A DNA stretch of 64,000 nucleotides from Bordetella genomosp. 5 (GCF_002261475.1 NZ_NEVN01000002.1:186001-250000), one strand, 5' to 3'. Positions 1 through 9,723 are shown, counted from the first letter of the stretch. Made by a program: numbers and translations. The notes: generated from the sequence alone by a model not told the origin.

Positions 1-28
1 CGCCTGCGCCGGGAGAAGAACCGGACAT
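1..28 (-). CDS. possible 5' end of a divergent gene (partial)
   Basis: An ATG on the minus strand at 28-26 opens a frame (MSGSSPGAG) that runs off the left edge of the window. An AAGG-type ribosome site lies about 9 bases upstream on that strand. Too little is present to assign a family, and it may not be a gene. If real, it is divergent from the DUF748 gene. Confidence 0.25.
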
Positions 29-98
29 GAACGGGACCTTCGGAATGGTTAAGGATTGCAAGCGTACCGGCCCGGGCGGGTACGCGCTCGCCCTATGA

Positions 99-127
99 TA
101 GACGAGGCGCAAACGGGGCGCGATAAT
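99..127 (+). promoter_or_regulatory. putative sigma-70 promoter of the DUF748 gene
   Basis: TAGACG (99-104) and GATAAT (122-127) are separated by 17 bases and lie just upstream of the DUF748 start at 156. A GGGAG ribosome site is at 144-148. This is a by-eye match to the consensus. Confidence 0.4.
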
Positions 128-155
128 CCCCGCACCTCATCTCGGGAGATGCCAA

Positions 156-3100
156 ATGCCAGTGCGCTTGCCGGTACCGCGGGTGACGCGCCGGATGGTC
201 AAGATCCTGGCGTGGGTCGTGGGGGTGGCGCTGGTGCTGGCGGGGCTGGCGGCCTGGCAGGTGCCCAAGGTCGTGCGATCGGCGCTCACCACCGACGTGG
301 CCGCCATGCTCGGCCGAGACGTGAGCGTCGGCAATATCTCCTTCAATCCGTTCACGCTGACTCTGCGGGCGCACGATCTCGCGGTGAGCCAGCCGCAGGG
401 CGCCGCGCCGCTGCTGCGGATTGGCCTGATCGATGTGAGCGCCGGCTGGCGCTCGGCGATCTTCTTCGCGCCGGTGATCGACCGCATCCGGGTGGTGGAT
501 CCCCATGCCGCGCTGGTGCGCGACGACGTCACTCACTTCAATTTTTCCGATATCCAGCAGAAGCTGGAGGCCATGGCCGCCGCCAAGCCGGCCCCGCCAC
601 CGGACGCCGACGACGCCCTGCCGCGCTTTTCGCTCAACAACCTGAGCCTCGAGGGCGGGCAGGTCACGCTCGATGACAAGGTTACCGGGCGCACCCACAC
701 GATCGACCGCATCAGCCTGGGCGTGCCGTTCGTGTCCACCTTCGGCTACGCCGCCGACATCGATGTGCAGCCCAGGGTGCACATGCGCATCAATGGCAGC
801 GCCTTCGATCTGGATGGCGTCACACGGCCTTTCGACAAAGTCCCGAGCTCCACGCTGAACGTGTCGTTCGTGGGCCTGGAGCTGGACAAGTGGGCCGACA
901 TCTGGCCCTTGCCCATGCCGGTCGAGTTGCATCGCGGCCTGCTCGATTCGGCGCTGCAGGTGCGCTTCGAGCAGCCCCGGGATGCCGCGCCGGTGGTGCG
1001 GATCGTGGGCGACGTCGGCCTGCGCCAGTTCGATCTGCGCGAAACCTCGGGCGACGCGCTGATGGCCTGGAGCACGCTGGTGCTGCGGCGTATCAGCGCC
1101 GAGCCGATCGCGCGCAAGCTTTATGTGGGCGAGGTCGAGCTGTGGTCGCCGCAGGCGCAGACGCGCCGCTACGCCGATCAGCGCATCAACTGGCTCGAGG
1201 TCATCAACGATCTGCAGAAGCTGGGCGATCCGCGCACCGAGCCGGCCACCAGGCTGGTGCCCGCCAGCCGGCCCGACGCCGCCGCGCCTGCACCCGCGAC
1301 CGGCACCGCGCCGCCCGCGGCCACGGCGCCGCCGCCCGATCCCTGGCATGTCGTGGTCGACGCGGTCAATCTGCACGATGGCGAGCTGCGGCTGCGCGAC
1401 GCCGGCAGCGGGCTGGACTATCAGATCACCGGGCTGGGCGCGACGGTCGAAGGCATCGAACTGCCGCAACCGAAAGACCGCCCCATGCTGGTCTGGCTGT
1501 CCATGGACAACGCCACCGATGGCGGCTGGCTGCGTGCGAAGGGGCCGCTGGTGCTGCAACCGCTGTCGCTCGACCTGGACCTGCAGCTGGCCAACGTCGC
1601 GCTGGCGCCGTTCGCGCCGGCCGTGCGCAGCGTGGCCCCCATCGTGCTGCAGGACGGACGGATGGCGCTGAACGCCCGGCTGCGGCTGGTGCAGCAGGGT
1701 CAGGTCAACGTGGTGTCGGCCACGGCGGTGCAGGCCCGGCTGGCGCGTCTCGCCCTGCGCGACGAAAGCATGAAGCCCGCGATCGACATCCGTCTGGGTC
1801 AGCTCGACCTCGGCGTGAACCAGCTCTCCCTGGGCCCGCAGCCGGCCAGCTTCACGTTGAACGCGCGCGACATCCAGGGCAAGGGCACGCTGGCGCTCAA
1901 GGGCGCGTTCACCACGCAGCCCGTTTCGGTCAAGACGCAGGTCGATCTTGCCGGGCTGGACCTGGCCGCCTTCGCTCCCTATGTGGCCTCGCGCCTCAAT
2001 GCCACCGTGCGCTCGGTCATCGTCGCGGCGCGTGGCGAAGCCAGCTATGCGGGCAGCGGCCCGTCGCTCGCCGCCACCTGGAACGGCGCGGTCGACGTGA
2101 CCGACCTCAACCTCGAAGACCGCGTCAATCGCGACGACTTCCTCAAGTGGTCCAGGCTCGGGCTCTCCGGCATGCAGATCGCCATGAAGGGCAGCACGCT
2201 GTCGGCCAATCTGGGCGACATCCTGCTCGACGACTTCTACGGCCGCGTCCTGCTCAACGCCGAGGGGCGGCTCAATGTCATGGACCTCGTGGCCGAGCCC
2301 GGCGAGGCCGGCGGCTCGATCACGCAAGACACCCAGACGCGCGCGCGAGCAGACGCCAGCGCGGCGGCGGGCGCCATGCCCGACATCTCGCTCAGCAGCG
2401 TCACGCTCAAGCGTGGCCGCATGACCTTCACCGACCGCTTCATCAAGCCCAACTACACCGCCGAGCTGTCGGCCATCGAGGGCACGGTGTCGGCCGTGTC
2501 GTCGCGCCGGCCGCAGCCGGCACGCGTCAATGTGGGCGGGCGGGTCTACACCACCGCGCCGTTCTCGATCAGCGGCACGGTGCAGCCGTTCGCGCAGTAT
2601 CTGTCGCTCGACCTGAAGGCGAGTGCGAAGGGCGTGGATCTGCCGCGCTTCACGACCTATTCGGCCAAGTACGTCGGCTATCCGATCAAGCGCGGCAAGC
2701 TCTCGATGGACGTGCGCTACGAGATCAAGAACCGGGCGCTCACCGCGAGCAACCGCGTCGTGCTCAATCAGCTCACGTTCGGCGACAAGACCAACAGCCC
2801 GGATGCCATCAAAGCGCCGGTGCTGCTGGCCGTGGCGCTGCTGAAAGACAGCCGCGGCAACATCGACATCAACCTGCCTATTTCCGGCTCGCTCGACGAT
2901 CCGCAGTTCTCGGTCGGCGGCATCATCGTCCGGGTGCTGGTCAATCTGGTGGTCAAGGCGGTCACCTCGCCGTTCACCTTGCTGGCATCGGCCTTCGGCG
3001 GCGGCGAAGAGCTGTCTTATGTGGCGTTCGCGCCGGGCAGCGCCGAGCTCACGCCCGAGGGCGCCGAACGCCTGGACACGCTGGCCACCGCGCTGAACGA

Positions 3101-3566
3101 CCGGCCCCAGCTCAAGCTCGACGTCGCGGGCCGCGCCGATCCCGTCACCGACGAGGCCGGCCTGCGCCAGGCCTGGGTCGACCGGCAGATCCGGCTCGCG
3201 AAGGCGCGCGCAACCGCGCCGCGCGGCAAGAAGCCCGATCCCGACGGCGTGACCGTGAGCGCCGCCGAGCGTGCCAGGTACCTCGAGGCCGCCTACGACG
3301 ACACCAAGCTCGAGAACAAGCCGCGCAACTTCATCGGCCTGGCCAAGTCCATCCCGGCCTCCGAAATGGAGGCGCTGCTGCGGCAGGCGGCGCCGGCTGG
3401 CCAGGACGAGCTGCGAAAGCTTGCGGACTTGCGGGCGCAGGCGGTATACGAGAAGCTGCAAGCCGCAGGACCCGCCGACCGCGTCTTCATGGTCGAGCCC
3501 ACGTTCGGCACCGATGGCATCAAAGACGACGGCCCGCCGTCGCGTGTCGATTTCTCGCTGAAGTGA
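156..3566 (+). CDS. AsmA-like DUF748 domain protein
   Basis: This 1136-residue protein has an N-terminal membrane anchor (about residues 16-36) followed by a long, beta-rich periplasmic region with repeated LNNLSLEGGQ-like and LRxxDLAV-like segments. That is the pattern of the DUF748/AsmA-like envelope proteins. Near residue 950 the segment YVAFAPGSAELTPEGAERL resembles the start of an OmpA-like peptidoglycan-binding domain, as in other DUF748 members. AsmA-like proteins are thought to bridge the two membranes and move or organise phospholipids; the role here is inferred. A Pro/Ala-rich linker lies near residues 370-395. The start is supported by a GGGAG site 7 bases upstream. The dienelactone hydrolase follows 22 bases downstream, so co-transcription is possible. 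Confidence 0.88.
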   Translation: MPVRLPVPRVTRRMVKILAWVVGVALVLAGLAAWQVPKVVRSALTTDVAAMLGRDVSVGNISFNPFTLTLRAHDLAVSQPQGAAPLLRIGLIDVSAGWRSAIFFAPVIDRIRVVDPHAALVRDDVTHFNFSDIQQKLEAMAAAKPAPPPDADDALPRFSLNNLSLEGGQVTLDDKVTGRTHTIDRISLGVPFVSTFGYAADIDVQPRVHMRINGSAFDLDGVTRPFDKVPSSTLNVSFVGLELDKWADIWPLPMPVELHRGLLDSALQVRFEQPRDAAPVVRIVGDVGLRQFDLRETSGDALMAWSTLVLRRISAEPIARKLYVGEVELWSPQAQTRRYADQRINWLEVINDLQKLGDPRTEPATRLVPASRPDAAAPAPATGTAPPAATAPPPDPWHVVVDAVNLHDGELRLRDAGSGLDYQITGLGATVEGIELPQPKDRPMLVWLSMDNATDGGWLRAKGPLVLQPLSLDLDLQLANVALAPFAPAVRSVAPIVLQDGRMALNARLRLVQQGQVNVVSATAVQARLARLALRDESMKPAIDIRLGQLDLGVNQLSLGPQPASFTLNARDIQGKGTLALKGAFTTQPVSVKTQVDLAGLDLAAFAPYVASRLNATVRSVIVAARGEASYAGSGPSLAATWNGAVDVTDLNLEDRVNRDDFLKWSRLGLSGMQIAMKGSTLSANLGDILLDDFYGRVLLNAEGRLNVMDLVAEPGEAGGSITQDTQTRARADASAAAGAMPDISLSSVTLKRGRMTFTDRFIKPNYTAELSAIEGTVSAVSSRRPQPARVNVGGRVYTTAPFSISGTVQPFAQYLSLDLKASAKGVDLPRFTTYSAKYVGYPIKRGKLSMDVRYEIKNRALTASNRVVLNQLTFGDKTNSPDAIKAPVLLAVALLKDSRGNIDINLPISGSLDDPQFSVGGIIVRVLVNLVVKAVTSPFTLLASAFGGGEELSYVAFAPGSAELTPEGAERLDTLATALNDRPQLKLDVAGRADPVTDEAGLRQAWVDRQIRLAKARATAPRGKKPDPDGVTVSAAERARYLEAAYDDTKLENKPRNFIGLAKSIPASEMEALLRQAAPAGQDELRKLADLRAQAVYEKLQAAGPADRVFMVEPTFGTDGIKDDGPPSRVDFSLK

Positions 3567-3588
3567 CCCCCTCGAGGAGTGCCCCTAC

Positions 3589-4470
3589 ATGTCCGGCCCT
3601 GATTCCGAATTCGATAGTCTGTTGCCGCCGCTCAAGCTGGACCGGCGCGGCTTCATCGCCACCACGGTGGCCGCGGGCTTCTCGCTGGCCGCCGGCCAGG
3701 CCGTTGCACAGACCGCCATCCAGACCGACGCCAAAGGCCTGACGGCCGGCAAGATCGAGATCCCCACCACCGACGGCAAGATCCCGGCCTACCGCGCGGC
3801 GCCGGCCGACAAGAAGAACCTCCCCACCTTGCTGGTGGTGTCGGAGATCTTCGGGGTGCACGAGTACATCCAGGATGTCTGCCGCCGTCTGGCCCATGCG
3901 GGCTACCTGGCCATCGCGCCGGAGCTGTTCGCGCGCCAGGGCGATCCGTCCAAGTACACCGAGATCGCCAAGCTGCGCGCCGAGGTGGTCGACCGCGCGC
4001 CCGATGCGCAGGTCATGGCCGACCTCGATGCCACGGCGGCCTGGGCCACCAGCCATGGCGGCGCCGCCGACAAGCTCGGCATCCTGGGCTTTTGTTGGGG
4101 CGGCCGCATCACGTGGCTCTATGCGGCGCACCGCGCGGGTCTGAAGGCGGGCGCGGCCTGGTACGGCCAGTTGGGCGGGGCGGCTTCCGAGCTCAAGCCG
4201 CGCTCGGTGCTCGAGTCGGTCGACAAGCTGCAGGCGCCCGTGCTGGGCGCATATGGCGGCAAAGACGCCGGCATTCCGCTCGAAGATGTCGACAAAATGC
4301 GCGTCGCGCTCGCCAAGGGGCCTGCCGCCGCCCGGGCCTCGCGCATCGACATCTACCCCGACGCACCGCATGCCTTCCACGCCGACTACCGGCCGAGCTA
4401 CCGCAAGGCCGAGGCCGAGCAGGCCTGGACCCGCATGCTGGACTGGTTCGCCGAGAAGGGCCTGAAGTAA
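3589..4470 (+). CDS. dienelactone hydrolase family protein, probably exported by Tat
   Basis: This is a 293-residue alpha/beta hydrolase. The N terminus carries a twin-arginine motif (DRRGFIA, R19-R20), a hydrophobic stretch and an AVA-Q cleavage-like site near residue 40, so export through Tat is likely. The nucleophile elbow GFCWGGR places Cys169. Asp226 (GGKDAG) and His260 (APHAFH) complete the Cys-Asp-His triad of the dienelactone hydrolase family. In the family it opens lactone rings such as dienelactone in aromatic breakdown, but no aromatic-catabolic genes are adjacent, so the substrate is unknown. It lies 22 bases after the DUF748 gene on the same strand. Confidence 0.9.
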   Translation: MSGPDSEFDSLLPPLKLDRRGFIATTVAAGFSLAAGQAVAQTAIQTDAKGLTAGKIEIPTTDGKIPAYRAAPADKKNLPTLLVVSEIFGVHEYIQDVCRRLAHAGYLAIAPELFARQGDPSKYTEIAKLRAEVVDRAPDAQVMADLDATAAWATSHGGAADKLGILGFCWGGRITWLYAAHRAGLKAGAAWYGQLGGAASELKPRSVLESVDKLQAPVLGAYGGKDAGIPLEDVDKMRVALAKGPAAARASRIDIYPDAPHAFHADYRPSYRKAEAEQAWTRMLDWFAEKGLK

Positions 4471-4524
4471 GCCGTGGATCCCCGCGCGGCAGGCCCGGTA
4501 TCGCCTGGCCTGCCGCGCGACCGC

Positions 4525-4947
4525 TCAGTCTTTCTTGTCGGGCAAGCCGTCCGTCACCTCGGCGATCGATTGCTTCATGCTGTCGTAGCCCATCGTGCGT
4601 TCGCGCTGAAAACCGCCCAGCACGCCGGCGCAGCCATCCACGCCGCCCTTGCGCATGTCTTCCATCATGACCTTGCCCTTCGACTGGCCTTGCTGGAAGG
4701 CGGCGTCGAAGACCTTGAAGTCGTAACGATATTCTTTGGCGAAGCGCTCGAGGTTCTTGCGCCAGTTGGCTTCCTGCTGCGTCAGGTCGGGGGCCGAGGC
4801 GCCGCAGACCCGGGCCGCGCCGTTGCTGGCGCCGGCCGTGTCGACGATCTGTTCGAAAATCAGCTGATCCGAGGGGCCGGCCGCGTGGGCGGGCGCAGCC
4901 AGCCAGCCGCTCGCGGCGGTGAGCACGGCGATCATGAATGCACGCAT
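4525..4947 (-). CDS. small secreted protein of unknown function
   Basis: A 140-residue protein with a clear signal peptide (MRAFMIAVLTAASG to AHA, cut near residue 22). I chose the ATG at 4947 because AGGAGG sits about 7 bases upstream and the signal peptide begins there; a longer frame to 5004 adds a non-hydrophobic leader. The mature part is hydrophilic, rich in Lys/Gln/Glu, and has two cysteines (VCGAS and DGCAG) that could form a disulfide. I do not recognise the family. It is convergent with the dienelactone hydrolase gene. Confidence 0.75.
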   Translation of the reverse strand: MRAFMIAVLTAASGWLAAPAHAAGPSDQLIFEQIVDTAGASNGAARVCGASAPDLTQQEANWRKNLERFAKEYRYDFKVFDAAFQQGQSKGKVMMEDMRKGGVDGCAGVLGGFQRERTMGYDSMKQSIAEVTDGLPDKKD

Positions 4948-5120
4948 GACAATTCCTCCTGCATGACAGACCCGGCACGAGGCGGGTCGGAACAATGACT
5001 GCATTATGGCCAGTCATGCCCCGGCCGCGCCGGATCACGGCGTTTGGAGTCGTTTCAGACTGTTCGTGTTTCTTTCGGGCCGGGAACAATGCCTCGGGTT
5101 TCGGCACTATGATTGAGGAA

Positions 5121-5146
5121 GACAGGGCCGCCTTCGCGGCCCTGTC
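5121..5146. terminator. perfect hairpin without a T tract upstream of the peroxiredoxin gene
   Basis: An 11-bp perfect stem (GACAGGGCCGC / GCGGCCCTGTC) with a CTTC loop lies in the divergent gap between the secreted protein and the peroxiredoxin. No T run follows, so it may be a leader structure rather than a terminator. Confidence 0.35.
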
Positions 5147-5199
5147 TCACAAGCACAATTCACTTTGTCTCGCACGTTCCGTAATTGCTGGAGAACTCC

Positions 5200-5703
5200 A
5201 TGACGCTCAAAGTCGGCGATCGGCTGCCCGATGGCACCCTGACCGAATTCATCGAAACCGAAACGCCGGGCTGCCAACTGGGCCCCAACGCTTTCCAGGT
5301 CGCCGACCTGGTCCGCGGCAAGAAAATCGCGCTGTTCGCCGTGCCGGGCGCTTTCACCCCGACCTGCTCGGCCAAGCACCTGCCGGGCTATGTGGCCCAG
5401 GCCGATGCGCTGCGCGCCAAGGGCGTGGACGAAATCTGGTGCGTGTCCGTTAACGACGCGTTCGTGATGGGCGCCTGGGGCCGCGAGCAGCAGGCGGGCG
5501 CCAAGGTCCGCATGCTGGCCGACGGTTCGGCCACCTGGACCCGTGAGCTCGGCCTCGAGCTCGATCTGATCGCCCGCGGCATGGGCGTGCGTTCGCAACG
5601 CTACTCGGCCCTGATCGAGGATGGCGTCGTGACGCAACTCAATATCGAAGGTCCCGGCAAGTTCGAAGTGAGCGACGCCGACACGCTGCTGCGCCAGCTG
5701 TAA
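5200..5703 (+). CDS. Prx5-type peroxiredoxin (redoxin family)
   Basis: This 167-residue peroxiredoxin reduces hydroperoxides, probably with glutathione or glutaredoxin as donor as in related one-Cys-peroxidatic enzymes. The active-site motif PGAFTPTCS contains the peroxidatic Cys, and the conserved Arg lies in the later GMGVRSQRYSA segment. The length fits the Prx5/AhpE-like group. The start was set at the ATG at 5200, with a GGAGA site 5-6 bases upstream, rather than an in-frame TTG at 5185. It stands alone, with the MFS gene 84 bases downstream. Confidence 0.92.
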   Translation: MTLKVGDRLPDGTLTEFIETETPGCQLGPNAFQVADLVRGKKIALFAVPGAFTPTCSAKHLPGYVAQADALRAKGVDEIWCVSVNDAFVMGAWGREQQAGAKVRMLADGSATWTRELGLELDLIARGMGVRSQRYSALIEDGVVTQLNIEGPGKFEVSDADTLLRQL

Positions 5704-5787
5704 AGGGTTTGTCCGGTCCGGTTCGCCGCACGGCGGACCGGATCGTTACCCGCGTGTGCCCGACAACCCAAAAGCGGTCGCCCGTCC

Positions 5788-7236
5788 ATGATTTCCACGA
5801 TTTCCGCGTTTTCCTCGTTGTACTTCGCCACGTTGCTGATGTTGATCGGCACGGGCATCTTCAATACCTACATGGGCCTGCGGCTCACGGGGCAGTCCGT
5901 CAGCGAAGTCTGGATCGGCGCCCTGATCGCCGCCTACTACCTCGGCCTCGTGTGCGGCGCCCGCATGGGTCACAAGCTCATCATCCGGGTCGGTCATATC
6001 CGGGCTTTCGCCGCCTGTGCCGCCATCGCCACCTGCATGATCCTGGCCCAGAGCCTGATCGAATCCATGCCGCTGTGGCTGGCGCTGCGCCTGGTGGCGG
6101 GCATCGTGATGGTGACCGAGCTCATGGTCATCGAGAGCTGGCTCAACGAGCAGACCGAAAACCAGCAGCGTGGCCGGGTGTTCTCCGTCTACATGATGGT
6201 CTCGGGTCTGGGCACCGTGCTGGGTCAACTGGTCCTCACGGCCTATACCTCGCTGGGCGATGGCCCGCTGATTCTGGTGGCGATGTGTCTCACGCTGTGC
6301 CTGGTGCCCATCGCCGTCACCGCGCGCTCTCACCCGCCCACGCCGCTGCCCGCGCCGCTCGACCTGCGCTTCTTCATCAAGCGCGTGCCGCTGTCGCTCA
6401 CCGTGCTGTTCGTCGCGGGCAATCTGTCGGGCGCGTTCTATGGTCTGGCGCCGGTGTACGCGGCCAAGCTGGGCCTGACCACCTCGCAGGCGGCCATGTT
6501 CGTCGCCGCCGGCGTGACGGCGGGTCTGGTGGCGCAGTGGCCCATGGGCTGGTTGTCCGACCGCATCAACCGCGCCGGGCTGATCCGCTTCAACGCCGCC
6601 TTGCTGGTGGCGCTGCCGATGCTGATGTGGGGCTGGCTGTCGCTGCCATATTGGTTCCTGCTGGTGCTCTCGGGCATTTTCGGCGTGCTGATGTTCACGC
6701 TCTATCCGCTGGGCGCGGCATTCGCCAATGACCACGTGGAGTCGGATCGCCGCGTCGGCCTGAGCGCCGTGCTGCTCATGGTGTATGGCGTGGGCGCCTG
6801 CCTGGGCCCGATGGTGGCGGGCGTGCTGATGACCTACGGCGGTCCCGCCATGTACTACATCTTCGTGTCGGCCTGCGCGCTGATTCTGGTGTGGCAAGTG
6901 CGTCCGGCGCGTGTCACCGGCGCCCATCAGGCGCACGACGCGCCGGTGCAGTTCGTGCCCATGCCGGACACGCTGCAGAGCTCGCCCGCGTCCGTGGCGC
7001 TGGACCCTCGCGTGGATCCGGTGGCCGACGCCGCCATGGAAATGGTGGCGCCGGAGCCTGGCGTGGTGCAGCCGCCCGGGCCGGTCGAAGAGAGCGTGGC
7101 GCCGATCGCCGCCTTCGAAAACGTCGAACCCGCCACGGCGTTCTCGGCGGCCGAGGTGCGCGATTCGCCCGCCGTCGACGAGTCGGCCTCCAACGACGAC
7201 CTGTCCGCGCCCCAGCATCAGCGCACGGGTAGCTGA
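5788..7236 (+). CDS. MFS transporter (YcaD-like)
   Basis: A 482-residue major facilitator protein. About 12 membrane helices occupy residues 1-375, with the MFS loop 2-3 signature (GARMGHKLIIRVG) and the second-half repeat near WLSDRINRAG. The WLNEQTENQQRGRVFS segment is typical of the YcaD-like group; substrates of that group are not established. The last ~100 residues form an unusual acidic, Ala/Pro/Val-rich hydrophilic tail, probably cytoplasmic and disordered. The tail has no domain I can name. It is convergent with the DMT transporter gene. Confidence 0.85.
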   Translation: MISTISAFSSLYFATLLMLIGTGIFNTYMGLRLTGQSVSEVWIGALIAAYYLGLVCGARMGHKLIIRVGHIRAFAACAAIATCMILAQSLIESMPLWLALRLVAGIVMVTELMVIESWLNEQTENQQRGRVFSVYMMVSGLGTVLGQLVLTAYTSLGDGPLILVAMCLTLCLVPIAVTARSHPPTPLPAPLDLRFFIKRVPLSLTVLFVAGNLSGAFYGLAPVYAAKLGLTTSQAAMFVAAGVTAGLVAQWPMGWLSDRINRAGLIRFNAALLVALPMLMWGWLSLPYWFLLVLSGIFGVLMFTLYPLGAAFANDHVESDRRVGLSAVLLMVYGVGACLGPMVAGVLMTYGGPAMYYIFVSACALILVWQVRPARVTGAHQAHDAPVQFVPMPDTLQSSPASVALDPRVDPVADAAMEMVAPEPGVVQPPGPVEESVAPIAAFENVEPATAFSAAEVRDSPAVDESASNDDLSAPQHQRTGS

Positions 7237-7297
7237 CACAGCGACGGCCGGCGCCCGTCACGCACCGTCCCGCCGATCGCCGCTACCGGTCCAATGC

Positions 7298-7332
7298 ACA
7301 AGGGCTGCCTCCTCACGGAGCGCAGCCCTTGT
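7298..7332. terminator. hairpin between convergent transporter genes
   Basis: An 11-bp inverted repeat (ACAAGGGCTGC / GCAGCCCTTGT) with a 13-base loop sits between the ends of the MFS gene (plus) and the DMT gene (minus). It could serve both directions, but the T content after the stem is low. Confidence 0.5.
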
Positions 7333-7354
7333 CGCTTGCGGATCCGCTCGGGGA

Positions 7355-8218
7355 TCAGCGCGGCATCATCACCACGATGGCGCCGATGGCCAGCGCCAGT
7401 CCGACCAGATTGATCGCCGACAGCTTCTCGCGGAACAGCACCGCGCCCGCGAGCGTGCCCAGCGCGATCACGCCCATGTTCATCGAGGCGAAGACCAGGG
7501 CAGGGTGGTCGGGCAGGGTCTGATGCGCACGGATATAGGTGTAGATGTTGGCGAAGTTCATCAGGCCCAGCAGCAGGCCGGCGGCCAGGCTGCGCGCCTG
7601 CCAGCGGGTGCGTGCCAGCAACAGATACAGCGTCATCAGCACGCCGGCCAACAGGAAGACCATCAGCAGCGTGCCCGGGAACGCGCTGCCGCTGCGCGCC
7701 ATGATCTTGAACAGCACGTCGATGGTGCCGTAGCCGGCCCACACGGCCAGCGGCCACATCCAGGCGGCGTGCGGCGGGCCATCGTGCGCCGGTGCATCGG
7801 CCGGCCGGCGCAGCACGCAGAAGAGGGCGGCGAAGGCCAGTGCGATGCCGGCCAGCTTCGTCGTCGTGACGGGCTCGCCGAACAGCACGAATGCCGCGAG
7901 CAGCGCGATGAAAAGCGAGAGGCGCTGCGCCGCGTCGCTGCGCACGATGCCGGCATACCGCACCGAGCGTGCCATCGCCACGAAGACGCTGGGCATCAGC
8001 ACGCCCAACGCGCCGAGCAGCAGCAGATTGCCGCCCTGCAGGTTGATGCGCCCCAGATCCGGCTTGAGCAGCGACACGCACAGCACCGCGGCCATGGCGT
8101 AATTGGTGGCGATGGCTTGGCGCACATCGATGTCGTAGCGGCGTGCGAGCTTCAGCAATATCGCCACGGTAACGCTGCACAGCACACTGGCTGCCAGCAA
8201 ACCCAGACCTGCGTTCAT
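7355..8218 (-). CDS. EamA/DMT-superfamily transporter
   Basis: A 287-residue, very hydrophobic protein with about ten membrane helices arranged as two EamA-like halves, typical of drug/metabolite transporters that export small metabolites; the substrate is unknown. The start was set at the ATG at 8218 (MNAGLG...), preceded by GGAGAG, rather than an upstream alternative that would add 23 charged residues. The stop of bioB lies 19 bases upstream, so the two may be co-transcribed. A biotin-related substrate cannot be claimed from this. Confidence 0.82.
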   Translation of the reverse strand: MNAGLGLLAASVLCSVTVAILLKLARRYDIDVRQAIATNYAMAAVLCVSLLKPDLGRINLQGGNLLLLGALGVLMPSVFVAMARSVRYAGIVRSDAAQRLSLFIALLAAFVLFGEPVTTTKLAGIALAFAALFCVLRRPADAPAHDGPPHAAWMWPLAVWAGYGTIDVLFKIMARSGSAFPGTLLMVFLLAGVLMTLYLLLARTRWQARSLAAGLLLGLMNFANIYTYIRAHQTLPDHPALVFASMNMGVIALGTLAGAVLFREKLSAINLVGLALAIGAIVVMMPR

Positions 8219-8237
8219 CTTGTCTTGCTCTCCGGAT

Positions 8238-9278
8238 TCAGGCCGGCTGCCGCGTGCGGCATTCCTGGGCCTGGGGTTGTGCTGCAAAGGAAGTGTCGTC
8301 GGCGCCCTCGGCCCGCAGGCCCAGGCGCGTCAGCAGCCGCTTGTCGGCCTCCACCTGCGGATTGGCCGTGGTCAACAGCACGTCGCCGTAAAAAATCGAG
8401 TTGGCGCCGGCCAGAAAGCACAGGGCCTGTTCGGCGTCGTTCATGGTTTCCCGGCCCGCCGACAGCCGCACGCGGGCGCGCGGCATGGTGATACGTGCCA
8501 CCGCGATGGTGCGGATGAACTCGAACGGATCCAGCGGCTCGGTGCCCGCCAGCGGCGTGCCCTCGACCTGCACCAGATTGTTGATCGGCACCGACTCGGG
8601 GTAGGGCTCCATGTTCGCGAGCTGGGCGATCAGGCCGGCCCGCTCGCGCCGCGACTCGCCCATGCCCACGATGCCGCCACAGCAGACGTTGAGGCCGGCA
8701 TCGCGCACGCGTTCGAGCGTGTCCAGGCGATCCTGATAGGTGCGGGTCGAGATGATCCTGCCGTAGAACTCCGGCGAGGTATCGAGATTGTGGTTGTAGT
8801 AATCGAGCCCGGCGTCACGCAGCTGTTCGGCCTGACCCTCGGCCAGCATGCCCAGCGTGACGCAGGTTTCCATGCCCAGGTCTTTCACGGCGCGAATCAT
8901 CTCGGCCACCTGCTCGAGGTGATGCGGTTTGGGGCTGCGCCAGGCCGCGCCCATGCAGAAGCGCTGTGCGCCGTTGGCCTGCGCGGCGCGCGCCGCCGCC
9001 ACCACGTCGGCCACGGGCATCAGCTTGTCGGCCTCGAGCTCGGTGTCGTGGTGCGCGGACTGCGGACAGTAGGCGCAATCCTCGGGGCATCCGCCGGTCT
9101 TGATCGAGAGCAGGCTGGACAGCTGAATCTCGCTGGCGTCGAACTGCTCGCGGTGCACGGTCTGCGCCCGATACATCAGCTCGGGAAAGGGCAGGCGGAA
9201 CAGAGCCTCGATCGCGGCCGGCGTCCAGGCGGCGGGCGTGGCGCGCCGCGCTGGCAGGGGAATGGTGACGGTCTGCAT
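8238..9278 (-). CDS. bioB: biotin synthase
   Basis: This 346-residue radical-SAM enzyme inserts sulfur into dethiobiotin in the last step of biotin synthesis. The CxxxCxxC cluster motif is seen in [16 protein letters not shown]. Further hallmarks are [21 protein letters not shown] and the Arg-rich strand [11 protein letters not shown]. The chosen start (ATG at 9278, MQTVTIPL) has an AGGAG site 5 bases upstream; a longer frame adds 60 low-quality residues. No other bio genes are in the window. Confidence 0.96.
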   Translation of the reverse strand: MQTVTIPLPARRATPAAWTPAAIEALFRLPFPELMYRAQTVHREQFDASEIQLSSLLSIKTGGCPEDCAYCPQSAHHDTELEADKLMPVADVVAAARAAQANGAQRFCMGAAWRSPKPHHLEQVAEMIRAVKDLGMETCVTLGMLAEGQAEQLRDAGLDYYNHNLDTSPEFYGRIISTRTYQDRLDTLERVRDAGLNVCCGGIVGMGESRRERAGLIAQLANMEPYPESVPINNLVQVEGTPLAGTEPLDPFEFIRTIAVARITMPRARVRLSAGRETMNDAEQALCFLAGANSIFYGDVLLTTANPQVEADKRLLTRLGLRAEGADDTSFAAQPQAQECRTRQPA

Positions 9279-9562
9279 GGGGACTCCTGAGACAGGGAAG
9301 GGCGGCGCCAAGGCGGTGGGCATCGGCGTCGGCCCGATCGTAGAAATCCCGGCGGCAAACCGCAATCGGGCAATATTGCGCGAATTTGGCGCAAGCTTAG
9401 TCGAACTTGGGCGACGTAGGGAGACGTTGCGGCGCGCCCTGCGACAACCCGCCGTCATCTTCGGACAGAGGGCAGGGGGCGGAAAGTTGTTTCTTTGTGT
9501 AAATGCGTAGCTTGGCTTCGGGGTGATTGTCGCGGCGTTGCAACTCGTTTCAACTAAACCGC

Positions 9563-9592
9563 TTGCCTTATCTATCTACTAGTAGGTAATAT
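9563..9592 (+). promoter_or_regulatory. sigma-70 promoter P1 with TetR-type operator O1
   Basis: TTGCCT (9563-9568) and TAATAT (9587-9592) are 18 bases apart. The 16-bp palindrome TATCTACTAGTAGGTA (9573-9588) fills the spacer and touches the -10 element, a classic repressor position. Transcription would start near 9599, giving a leader of about 175 bases before the first DUF4148 gene. Confidence 0.65.
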
Positions 9593-9723
9593 TCGTTCAA
9601 CGCTGCAGCAAACAGAACGCGGCAGCCAAGCAAAGCAGTCCGGCAGTCCCCAGAAAGAGAACCACAGCAACACCGGCAGCAGAAGATTCAAGGCATACCG
9701 CCTTTTTTATTTACCCGGTTATC

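Noticed and set aside
93-3461. A 1122-residue open frame antisense to the DUF748 gene
   Set aside because: It is an Arg/Gly/His-rich shadow typical of GC-rich genes, with no ribosome site or family motif. Similar long antisense frames over other genes were left out for the same reason.
4474-4998. A 174-residue plus-strand gene
   Set aside because: It is antisense to the small secreted protein, which has a clear signal peptide and ribosome site.
9279-9592. TetR control of bioB through operator O1
   Set aside because: O1 lies 295 bases from the bioB start and within a promoter facing away; no bioB promoter was found near it.
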